This document shows positions 62,002 to 64,000 of a DNA stretch of 64,000 nucleotides, piece after piece (the stretch's first letter is position 1; each line of letters starts with the position of its first letter). A program made the position numbers and the translations under genes. The notes beneath the pieces were generated by a model. The model was not told where the DNA came from. It did not search any database and saw only the letters and a list, made by a program, of their open reading frames with translations. The DNA comes from JANQMX01 sp965247175 (lineage in GTDB: Bacteria > Pseudomonadota > Alphaproteobacteria > Kiloniellales > DSM-21159): the NCBI GenBank assembly GCA_965247175.1, contig OZ252006.1, positions 2,666,001 to 2,730,000 of the forward strand. Reading direction: 5' to 3'.

Positions 62002-62753
62002 AGGTGGGCTCCCCCAAGATAGGCGTCCTGCACGCGGGGGTCGCCTTTGATCTTCTCGGGCACGTCTTCGACAATCACCGTGCCTTGAGCCAGCACGCTG
62101 ATCCGCTCGGCCAGCGAGAAGACCACATGCATGTCGTGCTCGATGACCACCATCGTGACACCGCGCTGAGCGATGCGCTTCATCAGATCGATGGTGTTGT
62201 TGGTGTCGGCACGAGACATGCCGGCGGTCGGCTCGTCGAGCAGCAGCAGCTTCGGCTCCTGGATCAGGCACATCGCCAGCTCCAGCCGCCGCTTGTCGCC
62301 GCGGCTCATCTCGTCGGCACGGACGTGCGCTTTGCTGCCGAGATTGACCTCCTCCAGAAAGCCCATGGCGTGGTCGCGAATGTCGCTCTCACTCTCCACG
62401 CTCTTCCAGGCATTGAGGTTGAACACGCCATCCCGCTTGGTGAACGCCGGGATCATGACGTTCTCAAGCAGGGTCAGATCGCCGAAGATCTCCGGCGTCT
62501 GGAACACCCGGCTGACCCCCATCTGGTTGATCTCGTAAGGCTGGCGGTTCAGCAGAGAGTCGCCATCGAACTCGACCGTGCCGGTGTCCGGCTCCAGGCG
62601 GCCGACGAAGCAGTTGAGCAAGGTCGACTTGCCGGCCCCGTTGGGGCCGATGATCGCATGCACCGTGCCCGCTTCGATGTCGATGTTGACGTTGTTCAGC
62701 GCCTTCAGACCACCGAAGTGCTTGTTGACGCCTTTGACTTCGAGGATGCCCAT
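61998..62753 (-). CDS. livG: Branched-chain amino acid/amide ABC transporter ATP-binding protein LivG
   Basis: 251 residues. Core: LEVKGVNKHFGGLKALNNVNIDIEAG, Walker A GPNGAGKST, MGVSRVFQTPEIFGDLTLLENVM typical of LivG, Walker B LLLLDEPTAGMS, switch IEHDMHVV. The signature region reads MSRGDKRRLELAM rather than the usual LSYGQQRRLEIAR, a noticeable departure. It drives uptake with LivHMF and a periplasmic binding protein that is outside the window. Confidence 0.93.
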   Translation of the reverse strand: MGILEVKGVNKHFGGLKALNNVNIDIEAGTVHAIIGPNGAGKSTLLNCFVGRLEPDTGTVEFDGDSLLNRQPYEINQMGVSRVFQTPEIFGDLTLLENVMIPAFTKRDGVFNLNAWKSVESESDIRDHAMGFLEEVNLGSKAHVRADEMSRGDKRRLELAMCLIQEPKLLLLDEPTAGMSRADTNNTIDLMKRIAQRGVTMVVIEHDMHVVFSLAERISVLAQGTVIVEDVPEKIKGDPRVQDAYLGGAHL

Positions 62754-62766
62754 GACCCGCGTCCTC

Positions 62767-63972
62767 CTATTCAGCCGGGGATGCCGAGGGTTCGGCACCG
62801 CTAGCGGTTTCGGACTTCTTCTTGCGTGTGAACAGCTGCTTGATCCGCTGTCCGCCCTCGACCACGCCACCGGGCAGGAAGATCACGACCAGCATGAACA
62901 TGATGCCCAAGGTGAGGTGCCAGCCCTTACCGATGAAGGGGTGGATGAGGAACACGAAGGCGTCCTGCAGTCCGTCCGGCATGAACGAGAACCAGTCGTA
63001 CAAGATGGCATCGTTGATCTTCGAGAAGATGTTCTCGAAGTACTTGATGACACCGGCGCCGAGCAGCGGGCCGAGCAAGGTGCCGGCGCCGCCGAGGATG
63101 GTCATCAAGACGACCTCGCCCGAAGCGGTCCACTGCATGCGCTCGGCGCCTGCCAGGGGATCCATGGCCACCATCAAGCCGCCAGCCAGGCCGGCATACA
63201 TGCCGGATATGATAAAGGCGGCGAGCGTGTAGGGCTTGGGGTTCATACCGGTGTAGCGCAGACGATTCTGGTTGGTCTTCACCGCGCGCAGCATCATGCC
63301 GAAGGGCGAATTGAAGATGCGCATGGAGACATAGAAGGCCAGCAGCAGGAACACGGCACAGAGATAGTAGCCGAAGTTGAAGGTGAAGAGCCAGGAACCC
63401 AAGGTGAGCTCGAAGCCGTCACGCATCTCCATGCCGAAGAAGTTGGTCGGCGGGATGGAGCCATCGACCTGACTGACACCGAGGATCCGCGGATCGTCCA
63501 GGGCCAGCTGCAGGCCCGTCTCGCCGTTGGTGATCGGGGTCAGCACCGAGTAGGCCAGGGCGAAGGACATCTGCGCGAAGGCCAAGGTGAGAATGGAGAA
63601 GTAGATGCCCGATCGACGCAGCGAGATGTAGCCGACCAGCGCCGAGAAGAGGCCGGCGATGATCACCGAGACGACGATGGCAGGCACCACGTTCATGGAC
63701 AGGAGCTTCAGCATCCAGACCCCGGCGTAGGAGCCGACACCCAGGAAGGCGGCGTGCCCGAAGCTGAGGTAGCCGGTCAGCCCGAAGAGGATGTTGAAGC
63801 CGATGGCGAAGATCCCGAAGATCATGAAACGCTGCATCAGGTCGGGATAACCCGCATTGAACTGCGCCAGTTCGGAGCCCTCAGGGAAGGGGTTCAGGAT
63901 GAACGGCGCCAGCAGGGTGACCGCGATCACGATCAGGAACAGTTTTTGGTCCTTGCTGTTAAGTCCCAGCAT
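62767..63972 (-). CDS. livM: Branched-chain amino acid/amide ABC transporter permease LivM
   Basis: 401 residues. The core has about nine to ten helices. Key segments: GIFAIGFNILFGLTGYLSFGHAAFLGVGSYAG (the start signature of LivM), LRRSGIYFSILTLAFAQM, the EAA-like loop MMLRAVKTNQNRLRYTGMNPKPYTLAAF and LGPLLGAGVIKYFE. A Lys-rich, then Ala/Ser-rich C-terminal tail. First complete gene of the liv block at the right edge. Confidence 0.94.
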   Translation of the reverse strand: MLGLNSKDQKLFLIVIAVTLLAPFILNPFPEGSELAQFNAGYPDLMQRFMIFGIFAIGFNILFGLTGYLSFGHAAFLGVGSYAGVWMLKLLSMNVVPAIVVSVIIAGLFSALVGYISLRRSGIYFSILTLAFAQMSFALAYSVLTPITNGETGLQLALDDPRILGVSQVDGSIPPTNFFGMEMRDGFELTLGSWLFTFNFGYYLCAVFLLLAFYVSMRIFNSPFGMMLRAVKTNQNRLRYTGMNPKPYTLAAFIISGMYAGLAGGLMVAMDPLAGAERMQWTASGEVVLMTILGGAGTLLGPLLGAGVIKYFENIFSKINDAILYDWFSFMPDGLQDAFVFLIHPFIGKGWHLTLGIMFMLVVIFLPGGVVEGGQRIKQLFTRKKKSETASGAEPSASPAE

Positions 63973-63975
63973 CGG

Positions 63976-64000
63976 TCACTCCTCCATCACGCCCTTACGA
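63976..64000 (-). CDS. 3' end of upstream permease gene, probably livH
   Basis: A frame ending RKGVMEE then TGA at 63976 reaches the right edge; it stops three bases before the livM start. In liv operons the gene before livM is livH, so this is its likely C-terminus, but seven codons are too few to prove it. Confidence 0.45.

Overview
The window comes from the chromosome of a high-GC, obligately respiratory alphaproteobacterium, most likely of the Rhodospirillales/Kiloniellales type (inference). Evidence for this is: an atpHAGDC operon next to priA; the divergent priA / fsa-DUF484-xerC block; alphaproteobacterial families (DUF1491, BTLCP transglutaminase-like proteases, a RibH2 lumazine synthase behind an FMN riboswitch, a Zur box of the GTTATA-TATAAC type); intracellular PHB depolymerase; COQ7; and a cytochrome b561 / cytochrome c' pair. 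No rRNA, phage, plasmid or CRISPR locus is visible. One tRNA is present, tRNA-Leu(CAA).

Layout. 1-5160 holds the N-terminal 1720 residues of a giant, probably exported multidomain phosphoesterase that runs off the left edge. 5.6-11.7 kb is a mosaic of small genes: a VPLPA/PEP-CTERM-type surface protein, an MFS exporter, a VOC protein, tRNA-Leu, an NTF2-like protein, a YqaA-type membrane protein, coupled dsbB-coq7 genes and a LapG-like protease. 12-16 kb carries amino-acid and storage metabolism: a D-amino-acid dehydrogenase with an Asp/Glu racemase-superfamily enzyme, then PhaZ. 16.4-20 kb is the de novo NAD operon nadABC, with overlapping genes and a palindrome-rich leader. 20-24 kb has redox and ion-transport genes. 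24.8-29.2 kb is a metal-homeostasis island: zur-znuC and znuA diverge around a perfect Zur box, beside a DUF1007-NicO pair, but no znuB lies next to znuC. 33.5-38.5 kb is the F1 ATP synthase operon; 39.4-40 kb the riboswitch-controlled ribH2; 40-45 kb priA, fsa, DUF484 and xerC.

Between xerC and lpd (45-49 kb) sits an accessory block: a GNAT enzyme, a MerR-like regulator fused to a P-loop domain, an HxlR regulator and a divergent EamA exporter. The last three are bracketed by two inverted copies of an 82-bp perfect hairpin repeat. The arms of the two copies differ by one compensated base pair, and each hairpin lies just downstream of a stop codon. This repeat is the least explained structure in the window. 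50.6-60.4 kb holds an orphan gene, a TetR repressor with two matching operators controlling a sterol-desaturase-like/hydrolase pair, several envelope or unknown proteins, a DMT exporter, a D-cysteine desulfhydrase-type PLP enzyme, a 2OG-Fe(II) oxygenase and a DUF4197 protein. The right edge (61-64 kb) is a branched-chain amino acid/amide ABC transporter operon (livH' -livM-livG-livF) followed by a protein with a degenerate histidine-kinase dimerisation domain.

Start codons were chosen by reading upstream Shine-Dalgarno-like sequences. Functions are inferred from recognisable motifs only; no database search was possible.
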